A DNA stretch of 64,000 bases from the NCBI GenBank assembly GCA_017630215.1, contig JAGBVR010000002.1, positions 62,001 to 126,000 of the forward strand, read 5' to 3'. Of the stretch, positions 18,771 through 26,605 are shown in pieces. The stretch's first letter is position 1; each line of letters opens with the position of its first letter. The DNA is from Bacteroidales bacterium. GTDB lineage: Bacteria > Bacteroidota > Bacteroidia > Bacteroidales > UBA932. Position numbers and translations under genes: made by a program. The notes below the pieces were generated by a model. It was not told the DNA's origin. It worked only from the letters and a program-made list of their open reading frames with translations, and ran no database searches.

Positions 18771-19622
18771 TCATTCGTTGCTGAATACGACCGGAACAGT
18801 CATTTTCACATTCCTCTTTTCACCGTTATACTCAGCAGGTTCCCACTTCGGAGATTTAGCGACTGCCGTTACGGCTGCTTCATTAAGAAGCGGATTCGAT
18901 CCGAATGCAGCATGAATATCCGATACTGTTCCGTCTTTAAGCACAATAAATTCCACGATCACTGTCCTCGAAGCATCCCCCAAGGATACTGATTCTGGAT
19001 ATTCCACCATAGAATTAACCCAAAGAGCGAAATCTTCGACTGTACCACCCTGGAACTTCGGACTTATCAGACCGGCCTTTTCCCTCATACGGATATTTCT
19101 CTCTTCCCAGATAAGCTCCAGCTCCTTCAGGAATTCTTCCTGCTTCCTCTTGAGATCCACGCGTGGATATTGAGGCTTCTGCGGCACGCTTGCCAGATCT
19201 TTGACATCTGCAATCCTGCTCTTGAGCTTTCCATTCCTGAACTTGGCGACTATCATGGTGCCGTCAGACCTGTACAATGTGTCGATACCGTGATATTTTC
19301 CTTTCTTGTACTGACCGGCCATCACGATGCCGTTGTCTCTGTAGATACGGCCATAGCCGGTAGCCTTTCCTTTCTTGAAATCTCCCCAATAAACCTCTCC
19401 ATTAGGGAGGTAGCACACACATCGTCCTTCAGCCTTGCCTTTGCTGAAGGTGCCGAGTATGAGTCCGTTCTTATAAGAGTATAAGATTCCCCTGCCTTCC
19501 GGCCATTGACCTTCATAATGATCATAAGCATAGTCTGAAGAGCTGCGCTGATTCTGCGCAAAAAGGGACACTGACGACAGCATCGCCACCACCAATGTCA
19601 ATAGAGTGAACTTCATTTTCAT
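18771..19622 (-). CDS. MORN-repeat protein with TonB-like C-terminal domain
   Basis: About 283 residues: signal peptide (ends near SLFAQ), then four to five MORN-like units (residues about 35-135: YEGQWPEGRGILYSY, YWGDFKKGKATGYGRIY, AGQYKKGKYHGIDTLY), a charged linker, and a C-terminal TonB_C-like domain with VIVEFIVLKDGTVSDI and VAKSPKWEPAEYNG. TonB_C domains contact outer-membrane transporters, but in Bacteroidota they also occur in energy-free periplasmic proteins; no transmembrane anchor is visible beyond the signal peptide. Its function is unknown. Confidence 0.75.
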   Translation of the reverse strand: MKMKFTLLTLVVAMLSSVSLFAQNQRSSSDYAYDHYEGQWPEGRGILYSYKNGLILGTFSKGKAEGRCVCYLPNGEVYWGDFKKGKATGYGRIYRDNGIVMAGQYKKGKYHGIDTLYRSDGTMIVAKFRNGKLKSRIADVKDLASVPQKPQYPRVDLKRKQEEFLKELELIWEERNIRMREKAGLISPKFQGGTVEDFALWVNSMVEYPESVSLGDASRTVIVEFIVLKDGTVSDIHAAFGSNPLLNEAAVTAVAKSPKWEPAEYNGEKRNVKMTVPVVFSNE

Positions 19623-19845
19623 AGCATTGGTTATTAGAATTTCATGAGTCACTATAGCGGCTCCCTACAAATATAATGATTTTTCCATTGTAAATGCACC
19701 TTACCTTGCATTATTTTCGTAAGAACAGAAACGGTCACATTCGTGCTTTTGAGGGATTTTTTCACGTCCGAAAGCATAAAAAAGGCCTAATTTGAGCTTC
19801 CGAAGCACTTTTTTCCATATTTTTTGAAAATTTTTCGAAAAAAGT

Positions 19846-19875
19846 TTGGAAGTTTAAATTTTATGCGTACCTTTG
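19846..19875 (+). promoter_or_regulatory. Promoter of tRNA-Gly
   Basis: TTG (19846-19848), exactly 19 bases, then TACCTTTG (19868-19875) match the Bacteroidota consensus. Transcription should start near 19882, giving a leader of about 24 bases before the tRNA. An AT-rich tract lies just upstream. Confidence 0.85.
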
Positions 19876-19905
19876 CAATCCCAAACGAAAAGAACGGGTT
19901 TAAAT

Positions 19906-19981
19906 GCGGAAATAGCTCAGTTGGTAGAGCATAACCTTGCCAAGGTTAGGGTCGCGAGTTCGAGTCTCGTTTTCCGCTCCA
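19906..19981 (+). tRNA. tRNA-Gly (anticodon GCC)
   Basis: A 76-base tRNA with the CCA end encoded. The acceptor stem pairs GCGGAAA (19906-19912) with TTTCCGC (19971-19977), the discriminator base is T as in tRNA-Gly, the anticodon GCC is at 19939-19941 in loop CTTGCCAAG, and the T-arm has GTTCGAGTC. It closely resembles the E. coli GCC glycine tRNA. Short open frames over it are artefacts. Confidence 0.98.
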
Positions 19982-19986
19982 AAACA

Positions 19987-20004
19987 GGTCATCTTCGGAT
20001 GACC
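19987..20004 (+). other. UUCG-tetraloop hairpin after tRNA-Gly
   Basis: A perfect 7-bp stem GGTCATC/GATGACC closed by TTCG starts 5 bases after the tRNA. A second UUCG hairpin (AGAAC-TTCG-GTTCT) is at 20018-20031. Neither has a U-run, so they are more likely processing or stability structures in the tRNA trailer than terminators. Confidence 0.6.
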
Positions 20005-20066
20005 TTAAATTTTGAAAAGAACTTCGGTTCTCGCAATATCACCCGACGGGGTTCCATCATATGTCA

Positions 20067-20098
20067 GTCGTCCTTGTGCACAAGGGACGGCTTTTTTG
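20067..20098 (+). terminator. Rho-independent terminator of the tRNA-Gly transcript
   Basis: A GTCGTCC...GGGACGGC stem closed by the TTGTGCACAA palindrome is followed at once by a T6 run (20092-20097). This ends the + strand transcript about 85 bases after the tRNA and faces the convergent SDR gene. Confidence 0.8.
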
Positions 20099-20147
20099 TT
20101 TATAGTCGGAGTGGAACTTCGGGATGGCAATTATGCCGTTTATTGGG

Positions 20148-20882
20148 TTACTCCGGATATATCATCTTCCTGGTCACTCCCCCATCCACAGTGATGCACT
20201 GACCGTTTATGAAATCACTCCCTTCCTCGCAAAGAAAGAGACACGTACGGGCAATATCTTCCACACGGCCTACGCGACCGGAAAGATGAAACTCATGATC
20301 CTCCGCACGCAACACTTCCCCCTCATTCACACTGATCCATCCCGGAGCAATACAGTTCACCGTAATATGATAGGGAGCCAACGAGACAGCCAATGCGTGG
20401 GTAAGAGACCATATTCCACCCTTGGATGCAGCGTAAGCCTCGGAACCGGGCTCACTCTGCAGATAACGTGTCGAACAGAGATTAATGATGCGACCGTAAG
20501 GATTGGAGGCACCAGTCCTTTCGCGATGCATTGCCAGCATACGGGAAGTGATGAAAGCACTGCGGAGATTTGTATTGAGAACCATCTCGAAATGCTCGAC
20601 GCTCGTCTTCGTGATGGATTCGAAACTGCTGACGCCGACATTATTGACAATGATATCCAGATCTCCCCATTCCTCCAAAAGTGCCTCTGCAGCATCTTCC
20701 AGAGCGGTTCTATCGCAGACGTCAAGGGCAATGAAGCGCGCCCCTGAAGAAGCCATCACTTCATTGCCACGTTCTACGTCAATATCACAAAATGCCACCC
20801 GGTCGCCTTTATTCGCAAAAGCCTCGACAATTGCACGACCGATTCCGTGACTTCCTCCGGTCACAAAGACTCTTCTGCTCAT
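20148..20882 (-). CDS. Short-chain dehydrogenase/reductase (classical SDR)
   Basis: A 244-residue NAD(P)-dependent oxidoreductase: TGGSHGIG cofactor motif, NNVG (NNAG-type), catalytic YAASK and the C-terminal IAPGWISV and GQCITVDGG blocks. The substrate is unknown. Its ATG overlaps the stop of the upstream GH20 gene by 4 bases (ATGA), so the two are co-translated; this could point to amino-sugar metabolism but is not proof. Confidence 0.92.
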   Translation of the reverse strand: MSRRVFVTGGSHGIGRAIVEAFANKGDRVAFCDIDVERGNEVMASSGARFIALDVCDRTALEDAAEALLEEWGDLDIIVNNVGVSSFESITKTSVEHFEMVLNTNLRSAFITSRMLAMHRERTGASNPYGRIINLCSTRYLQSEPGSEAYAASKGGIWSLTHALAVSLAPYHITVNCIAPGWISVNEGEVLRAEDHEFHLSGRVGRVEDIARTCLFLCEEGSDFINGQCITVDGGVTRKMIYPE

Positions 20883-22945
20883 TTTCTTTTACGATAATTA
20901 ATCTGCATCTGATCGTAATATGGCATCTCATTCGACACTACGGTGCTGTAATATCTGTCAAGGGCCAACATGAATGCCGGGTCATCTGCCTGTATCGTAC
21001 CTTCCCATTCCGGACTTGCATTCCATCCTCTTTCAAACACTCCACAGACCTTAGGGAAAATGTAATAAGTCACATGATCGAAATTCCTGACTGTCTCGGT
21101 CCAAAGCTGAGCCTGGACTCCGACGATATTCTCCTTCGCCTTAAGCTCAGTCTTTCCATCCGGAAGATGGGCAATATCACGCATGCGGCCTCTGTCATCC
21201 CACCTCACAGAGCGATACACATCATAAGGAAGGAGAGAGAAACTACGTCTTTCATCCACGAAGCCTCCCCAAGAAAGTCCGCGCTCTGTCTTATCCGGAG
21301 TATATGCAAAATCCATATAGGTATTGGTCATGTTGGAAAGGACAGAAGGGACACCATCATTGGCATATGCATATGGATATTCTTCCTGACCGGGACCCGT
21401 ATACCAGAAATTCACAGAATACATATTCTTCTTCAAACGCTCATACACATGGTCCTCCAGATCCATCACAAGCTCCTGCCATCCTGAGAGCTTGACACCT
21501 CGCGCCTGTGCAATGTCAAGCACATTCTCTATATAATATGACTTGAGAAGCTCGATATCGCTCCATCCTCTTTCCTCCATTACTTTCTGACAAGCAGGAG
21601 ATCCCACCCAGGCTCCGCCAGGCACTTCATCACCACCTATATGAATAGCCGGAAGAGGTACTCCCGCTTCCTTATGATATGCTATCAATGCGTCAAAGAC
21701 GGTCTCAATGAATCTGTAAGTGGATGGAAGAGCCACATTGAGGGCATTATCCTTATAATATTGCACAGACATGTATTCAGACTTATCCTCAGGGTCGCTA
21801 AGCAGGTAACTGTCATCACCGGTACGCTTCGTGTAAGCTTCCATCGCTTTGATGGCAGCTCTGGAATGACCTGGCGTGTCAAATTCCGGTATAACCTTTA
21901 TACGACGTTCCCAAGCGTACTTCAATATCTCTATATAATCATCTCCTGTCAAGTATCCATTAGCTGAAGAATACGCATCTGCAGGATCTATGCGGCCGTT
22001 ATACGAAGGCATAAGACACTCTGACTCAACATATTCTCCGTCAGAATTCTTCATAGGGAAAGCATGACGGGCACCATATGATGTAAGTTCCGGGAACTTG
22101 CCAATCTCAAGTCTCCATCCTTCATCATCACCAAAATGAAGATGAAATATACTGACCTTATAATGAGCAAGAAGGTCTATCAACTTCAGGATATTGTCCT
22201 TTGTAGTGAAGTTTCTGGAAATATCGAGCATAAGGCCGCGATAGGCGAGATCAGGCCAGTCCTCTATGACCAGATTGGGAAGCTCGTTACTACCGGCATT
22301 GCGTATGAGATTGTCGAGAGTGACCTGCGCATAGAACGCACCGTCCTGATCAGCAGCCTCGACTTTACATTCTCCGTCAAGGGTGATTCTGTACCAGCCC
22401 GGTTTAGAAGAGTCCACAAAAGTCACCTGCGGCATAGTTTCCACCAGCGTAACACCTTCCGAAGGCTCAACCCTCTTCAGAGAAGGTATCATATCCCAGA
22501 CATTGGTTTCCAATTGATTATACTCGAAATCAGGAACTCTCTCCGAAGGCAGGAAGACATATTCCGCCTCCAGCTCCCGTACCTTGCCTTCATGCTCAAG
22601 CACAAAGCCCTCCGGAGCCCAGCTATGACGCTGAAGCGGCCTGTCTATATAACGGACCACAAGGTCACTTCCCTCTCTCTCATAGGGAGTCACAGCATAC
22701 CAGCATCCGTGATGCAATGCAATTTCTCCCTCGGAACCCTCCGCCTTTGCTCCGGATATATGGTTCGAGGATAGCCACACCTTCCAATCAGTTCCCTCAG
22801 GGGCATTTACTACCGTAAGCGTGTGCACAGCCTTGCCAGTGGCCGTATCGGCTTCACCCTCGGTCCAGATTATACTCACATCAGGGGTGCAAGCTGAAAA
22901 GAAAAAGAGCCCAAACAGCCCAAAAACAAAAGATAACTTTCTCAT
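20879..22945 (-). CDS. Beta-N-acetylhexosaminidase, GH20 family lipoprotein
   Basis: About 688 residues, exported as a lipoprotein (lipobox FFFSAC after MRKLSFVFG). An N-terminal beta domain of about 230 residues precedes the GH20 catalytic barrel, seen in LMLDISRNF, HLHFGDDEGWRLEI, PEFDTPGHSRAA and the catalytic HIGGDEVPGGAW with the Asp-Glu pair used in substrate-assisted hydrolysis. It releases terminal GlcNAc or GalNAc, probably from host glycans or chitobiose. The ORF extends to 22972, but the signal peptide starts at 22945. It overlaps the SDR gene by 4 bases. Confidence 0.95.
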   Translation of the reverse strand: MRKLSFVFGLFGLFFFSACTPDVSIIWTEGEADTATGKAVHTLTVVNAPEGTDWKVWLSSNHISGAKAEGSEGEIALHHGCWYAVTPYEREGSDLVVRYIDRPLQRHSWAPEGFVLEHEGKVRELEAEYVFLPSERVPDFEYNQLETNVWDMIPSLKRVEPSEGVTLVETMPQVTFVDSSKPGWYRITLDGECKVEAADQDGAFYAQVTLDNLIRNAGSNELPNLVIEDWPDLAYRGLMLDISRNFTTKDNILKLIDLLAHYKVSIFHLHFGDDEGWRLEIGKFPELTSYGARHAFPMKNSDGEYVESECLMPSYNGRIDPADAYSSANGYLTGDDYIEILKYAWERRIKVIPEFDTPGHSRAAIKAMEAYTKRTGDDSYLLSDPEDKSEYMSVQYYKDNALNVALPSTYRFIETVFDALIAYHKEAGVPLPAIHIGGDEVPGGAWVGSPACQKVMEERGWSDIELLKSYYIENVLDIAQARGVKLSGWQELVMDLEDHVYERLKKNMYSVNFWYTGPGQEEYPYAYANDGVPSVLSNMTNTYMDFAYTPDKTERGLSWGGFVDERRSFSLLPYDVYRSVRWDDRGRMRDIAHLPDGKTELKAKENIVGVQAQLWTETVRNFDHVTYYIFPKVCGVFERGWNASPEWEGTIQADDPAFMLALDRYYSTVVSNEMPYYDQMQINYRKRK

Positions 22946-23002
22946 CTTGATAGCTTCATACAAAATGGGCACAGGAAATTCCCGTGCCCGTATAAGTTCA
23001 TA

Positions 23003-24028
23003 TTAAAGTGATGTTTCGAATTCCTTGAGGAAACGAAGGTCGTTCTCAAAATAGTTGCGAAGGTCGCGGACCTGCCATTTGAGCATTGCGATACGCTCGA
23101 CACCCATTCCGAAAGCAAAGCCGCTGTACTTCTTACTGTCAATGCCCGAAGCTTCGAGAACGTTAGGATCCACCATACCGCAGCCCATGATCTCGAGCCA
23201 ACCTGTACCCTTGCAGACATTGCAGCCCTTTCCGCCGCAGATGTTGCAGCTCACGTCGATCTCTGCCGAAGGCTCTGTGAACGGGAAGTATGAAGGACGC
23301 ATACGGATCTGGGACTGAGCTCCGAACATTTCACGAGCAAAGAGAAGGATAGCCTGCTTCATATCCGCAAATGTCACATTCTCATCGATATAGAGTCCCT
23401 CCACCTGATGGAAGATACAGTGCGCACGGGCAGAAATAGCCTCATTACGGAACACGCGGCCTGGACAAACGATACGGATCGGAAGAGGCATCTTTTCCAT
23501 CGCGCGTACCTGCACAGAAGAAGTGTGGGTACGGAGAAGGACAGGATTGTCGCTATCGCTGATGAAGAATGTGTCTTGCATTTCACGGGCAGGGTGCTCA
23601 GGCGGGAAGTTCAAAGCCTCGAATACATGCCAATCATCCTCGACTTCAGGACCTTCAGCCACATCGTAGCCGAATTTGCGGAAGATGCTCACAATTTCTT
23701 CACGTGCAATCGACACAGGATGACGTGAGCCAAGCTGTACTGGATCTCCAGGCATTGTATAGTCAAATGAAGCCGCTCCGGCTGCAGGTGATTCTGCAGC
23801 AGCTTCCTTCAGTTCCTCGATCTTTGCAGCAGCTGCATTCTTAAGCACATTGAGCTTCTGTCCGAACTCCCTCTTGAGTTCCGGAGCCACTGTTCTGAAT
23901 TCATCGAAAAGAGCCGTAATCTCACCCTTCTTTCCAAGAAGGCGGACACGAGCCTGCTCGATTTCCTGCTCGTTCTTGCAGGATAAAGCTGCGATTTCGG
24001 CCATCAGGGCCTCAATTTTTTCTCTCAT
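23003..24028 (-). CDS. pheS: Phenylalanyl-tRNA synthetase alpha subunit
   Basis: A 341-residue class II synthetase subunit: an N-terminal coiled coil, then GDPVQLGSRHPVS, motif 2 FRNEAISARAHCIFHQVEGL, a four-Cys segment in CNICGGKGCNVCKGTGW usual for bacterial PheS, and motif 3 GMGVERIAMLKW. It charges tRNA-Phe together with PheT, which is not in this window. A minus-strand TACTTTTG at 24108-24115 is a possible -7 element. Confidence 0.97.
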   Translation of the reverse strand: MREKIEALMAEIAALSCKNEQEIEQARVRLLGKKGEITALFDEFRTVAPELKREFGQKLNVLKNAAAAKIEELKEAAAESPAAGAASFDYTMPGDPVQLGSRHPVSIAREEIVSIFRKFGYDVAEGPEVEDDWHVFEALNFPPEHPAREMQDTFFISDSDNPVLLRTHTSSVQVRAMEKMPLPIRIVCPGRVFRNEAISARAHCIFHQVEGLYIDENVTFADMKQAILLFAREMFGAQSQIRMRPSYFPFTEPSAEIDVSCNICGGKGCNVCKGTGWLEIMGCGMVDPNVLEASGIDSKKYSGFAFGMGVERIAMLKWQVRDLRNYFENDLRFLKEFETSL

Positions 24029-24210
24029 ATCTTTTGTCTTTATCTCTTTATTCCAAATAATCCGTCACTTTGTATCCTGTAACAAGACACATACGCACAA
24101 ATAAAGACAAAAGTAATGAATTTTTCCTATACCCTCATTAACGTCAGTCAAAAACTTACGGAATTATCTGTTTTTAACTGGATTGATTCGGTAGGTGACT
24201 TCAATGAAGA

Positions 24211-24924
24211 TCAGTTTTCATTGAAGTCCACCATTGGTTCAAATTGCATTTTAAGATCGTAAGCCAAAGATATCTGGATAACATTAAGATATTCAAATGC
24301 AGAGCAGATCATATCATTATTAACCTTTATCCATTCCTGTGCTATATCCGAAGATATCGCATGGTTGAAAGCAGCAAGACGCTCCTTATTAGAATGGTTT
24401 TTTTTATCAGAGATGACTTCATTCAATAATGATAAAAACGATTCATTTACGTCACCTGACATACTCATGACATTATCAGGGATACACATTGATGCCGCAT
24501 GGAACTCATTGACTTTGACTTCAGGCAAGCTAAATATGTATTCTCGCAGTTCAGTTGAAGCAGTATGTATTGCCGTAACTGCATTTTTAAGACGAGACAC
24601 CTGCATTTTAAGAATAAATTCTTCTTCTGATTCCACAAATGTAAAGGAATTGATAACTTTTGCATAACCGATAAGCCTCTGCTGCAGGATCCTCGTTTCC
24701 TTTATAAAATCAGTTTGCAGAGAATCCGGAATATCGACAGCTTGCAAGCTGCTGATAGATGTTTGAGATTCTTTGATTTGAGTCAGAACCTTATCTATCG
24801 GATCAGGTGTCAGATAATCATTGATTTCGATAACGGACACGACTATTCCTAATAATATTGGGAATGGCTTGAACAGATGTTTAAGCAATTCATTGATTTT
24901 GTTGTAAAGAGACGAAATAGACAT
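24211..24924 (-). CDS. ORFan protein with one N-terminal membrane segment
   Basis: A 237-residue protein not recognised. Residues about 18-33 (PFPILLGIVVSVIEI) form a likely membrane helix; the rest is helical and acidic with heptad-like Leu/Ile spacing. It is more AT-rich than neighbours, with many ATT/AAA/AAT codons, which suggests later acquisition. It lies downstream of a small Cys-rich ORF in the same direction (24-base gap). The function cannot be told. Confidence 0.6.
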   Translation of the reverse strand: MSISSLYNKINELLKHLFKPFPILLGIVVSVIEINDYLTPDPIDKVLTQIKESQTSISSLQAVDIPDSLQTDFIKETRILQQRLIGYAKVINSFTFVESEEEFILKMQVSRLKNAVTAIHTASTELREYIFSLPEVKVNEFHAASMCIPDNVMSMSGDVNESFLSLLNEVISDKKNHSNKERLAAFNHAISSDIAQEWIKVNNDMICSAFEYLNVIQISLAYDLKMQFEPMVDFNEN

Positions 24925-24948
24925 ATTTCAATAAGATTTACAGTTTTA

Positions 24949-25188
24949 TTAATAATGGAGACGGACCTTTTCCTTCTCTCTCTTTTCCACTTTCGAAAAC
25001 ATATTTCTTATTACCTCAACAGGCAAACTAAGAGGAATAAGTATTCTCATGACCGCACACCAAGGGCATACATCATAAACCATTGACCCTTTCTGCATAT
25101 AGGTCTGATGCCCGCATTTTCCACATCGTCCTGACGGTCTACTGTAATCTGCAGCAGAAATTGCAGATAAAATAATCTTCAATAACAT
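24949..25188 (-). CDS. Small zinc-ribbon-like protein
   Basis: A 79-residue ORF with two CxxC pairs (CGKC and CPWC) spaced as in a zinc ribbon, followed by a hydrophobic stretch RILIPLSLPVEVI. It precedes the ORFan at 24211 and may be in the same unit. Confidence is moderate because the ORF is short and no family is recognised. Confidence 0.45.
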   Translation of the reverse strand: MLLKIILSAISAADYSRPSGRCGKCGHQTYMQKGSMVYDVCPWCAVMRILIPLSLPVEVIRNMFSKVEKREKEKVRLHY

Positions 25189-25440
25189 AATGGTAATATT
25201 TTAGAAGTTAAAACATATAGGCAAATCACCATGCAGGAAAGTATCCATTTAATATTTCTTTCCAGATGTAAAAATACAGCAGTATGTCCGACTTTCATTC
25301 ATTCAGTGACGTCATTCACAGTCTTAAATCCATTATGGACGAAAATGTCTCTGAAGTTTCCGAAAAATCCTTCAGAACGTCTCCATTCCCAATCGATGAA
25401 GTAGTAATTCCGCACAAAGTATTTAAGTCCCAAGCATTAC
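25189..25440. other. Gene-poor patch with a possible coding remnant
   Basis: This stretch has no secure gene. A minus-strand open frame without a good ATG (25302-25436) encodes an aromatic-rich peptide containing FIDWEWRRSEGFFG and NGFKTVNDVTE that looks more protein-like than chance. An opposite-strand ORF from 25284 runs through the hairpin into antisense of the nitroreductase gene and is not credible as a whole. Either could be the end of a decayed gene. Confidence 0.3.
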
Positions 25441-25495
25441 CATTGACAAACAGACAGGGGCGACCTATTTGGTCGCCCCTGTCTGTTTGTCAATG
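25441..25495. terminator. Perfect 25-bp inverted repeat, likely bidirectional terminator
   Basis: Arms 25441-25465 and 25471-25495 are perfectly complementary (starting CATTGACAAACAGACAGG) with a 5-base TATTT loop. The GC-rich top GGGGCGACC/GGTCGCCCC would form a very stable hairpin in RNA of either strand. It starts 8 bases past the end of the nitroreductase gene and marks the edge of the ORFan patch. The length and perfection are unusual for a plain terminator. Confidence 0.8.
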
Positions 25496-25502
25496 CATAT
25501 TG

Positions 25503-25982
25503 CTACTCCTCCACTGGATAGCCGATAGCAACTACACAATATGGACGCAGCCCATCCTTGATACCAAGAAGCTCGCGTACATAATCCTCAGCCTTGGCTC
25601 CCTCCGGTTCAGCCTTCAGACGAGGGCGTCCATTGCAGTGAACCCAGCAGCTCACAAGGTCCATTGCTGTCACAGCCAGCTGGATGAATGTAGCCGATAT
25701 GGCACAATTATCCACCCAAAGATCCGTCTTGGTCTCATCTCCAAGTACTACGATAGCAGCCTGAGCACCTGTGAGAAGTGCAGAACCATAGTCACGCATC
25801 TGAGAGAGGGCATCCAATGTATCCCTGTCCTCTACGATCATAAAGGCTGAACTCTTGCTGTTCCTTGAAGACGGAGCAGTTTCAGCGACTCTCACGATCG
25901 CATCCAGTATTTCTCTTTCAACAGGCTTGTCAGCATACTTCCTGACACTGTGCCTTTTCTCTATTACTTCTAAAAAATCCAT
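25503..25982 (-). CDS. Nitroreductase family protein
   Basis: A 159-residue flavoenzyme-type protein starting with MDFLEVIEKRHSVRKY, the usual opening whose RxSxR residues contact FMN phosphate. APSSRNSKS and the VVAIGYP end also fit. It is shorter than classic nitroreductases (about 190-220), as in the compact subgroup found in anaerobes. Members use FMN and NAD(P)H to reduce nitro compounds or quinones; the substrate is unknown. Confidence 0.9.
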   Translation of the reverse strand: MDFLEVIEKRHSVRKYADKPVEREILDAIVRVAETAPSSRNSKSSAFMIVEDRDTLDALSQMRDYGSALLTGAQAAIVVLGDETKTDLWVDNCAISATFIQLAVTAMDLVSCWVHCNGRPRLKAEPEGAKAEDYVRELLGIKDGLRPYCVVAIGYPVEE

Positions 25983-25995
25983 AGTCTTATATTGG

Positions 25996-26083
25996 ATCCC
26001 CGATCAGGTCGGGGATGAGGGTTTCTATTGTTTTACAGGTTGGGAATGAGGGTTTCTATTGTTTTACAGGTTGGGAATGAGGG
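25996..26083. repeat. Hairpin plus 31-bp tandem repeat
   Basis: ATCCCCGA-TCAGG-TCGGGGAT (25996-26016) is a perfect hairpin. It merges into a 31-base direct repeat (26015-26045 and 26046-26076, identical by eye, core GGGTTTCTATTGTTTTACAGG) with a partial third unit. It lies between two minus-strand genes, upstream of the nitroreductase gene. Confidence 0.8.
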
Positions 26084-26093
26084 TGTGGGATGG

Positions 26094-26501
26094 TTACTTT
26101 ATTCCTTCGGCCTTCGCCTTGCGCTTTGCCCTTGCCTTCTGAGCCTTGCCGGCTCCCTGCTTCAGGTAAGCAGTCCATTGTTCCTGAGTAAAAATCTTCT
26201 GATATGTAGCATCTATCTGATCCATCCACTTGTCCTGTACGGCCTGATACATTGCGGTATTGGCCACCTTTGACTTCTGAAGTTCCTCATAATCAGCCAT
26301 CATGGCAGGAAAATCATGCTTGAGGGTAGAATCCACATAGAAAAGCTGCCAGTCCTCCAGATCCAATATTCTCTGAAGTCTGTCAGCCTCCATTTCGGCC
26401 TGTTCATAAACATCCGGCTTCTCCGGCTGCTGTTGTGCCGACATAGTCATGCAGGCAAAAGCGAAGAAAAATACCGTTGACAGGCAAAATTTCCATTTCA
26501 T
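26094..26501 (-). CDS. Small exported helical protein
   Basis: A 135-residue protein with a signal peptide (cleaved near TMSAQ). The mature part is helical and charged (MEADRLQRILDLEDWQLFYVD, IFTQEQWTAYLK) and ends in a Lys/Ala-rich tail. The pattern of helices with TQEQ recalls periplasmic Spy/LTXXQ-type proteins, but this is only a resemblance. The gene diverges from the C69 dipeptidase operon. Confidence 0.7.
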   Translation of the reverse strand: MKWKFCLSTVFFFAFACMTMSAQQQPEKPDVYEQAEMEADRLQRILDLEDWQLFYVDSTLKHDFPAMMADYEELQKSKVANTAMYQAVQDKWMDQIDATYQKIFTQEQWTAYLKQGAGKAQKARAKRKAKAEGIK

Positions 26502-26605
26502 ATCTGACGATTTTTTTATAGTTTTGCAATATTGGGAAAAAGGCTTTTAACAGAAAGCCCCTCCAAAAACGACACAAAAATAATTAATAATAATAAAAGT
26601 ACAAA

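Noticed and set aside
19873..20202. A 109-residue open frame across the tRNA-Gly gene
   Set aside because: Its middle is a direct translation of the tRNA, a common false protein. The region is explained by the tRNA, its trailer and terminator.
25284..25850. A 188-residue + strand ORF across the 25-bp inverted repeat
   Set aside because: Two thirds of it is antisense to the nitroreductase gene and it reads through a terminator-like hairpin. Only the first 50 codons could be meaningful, and no family is seen.
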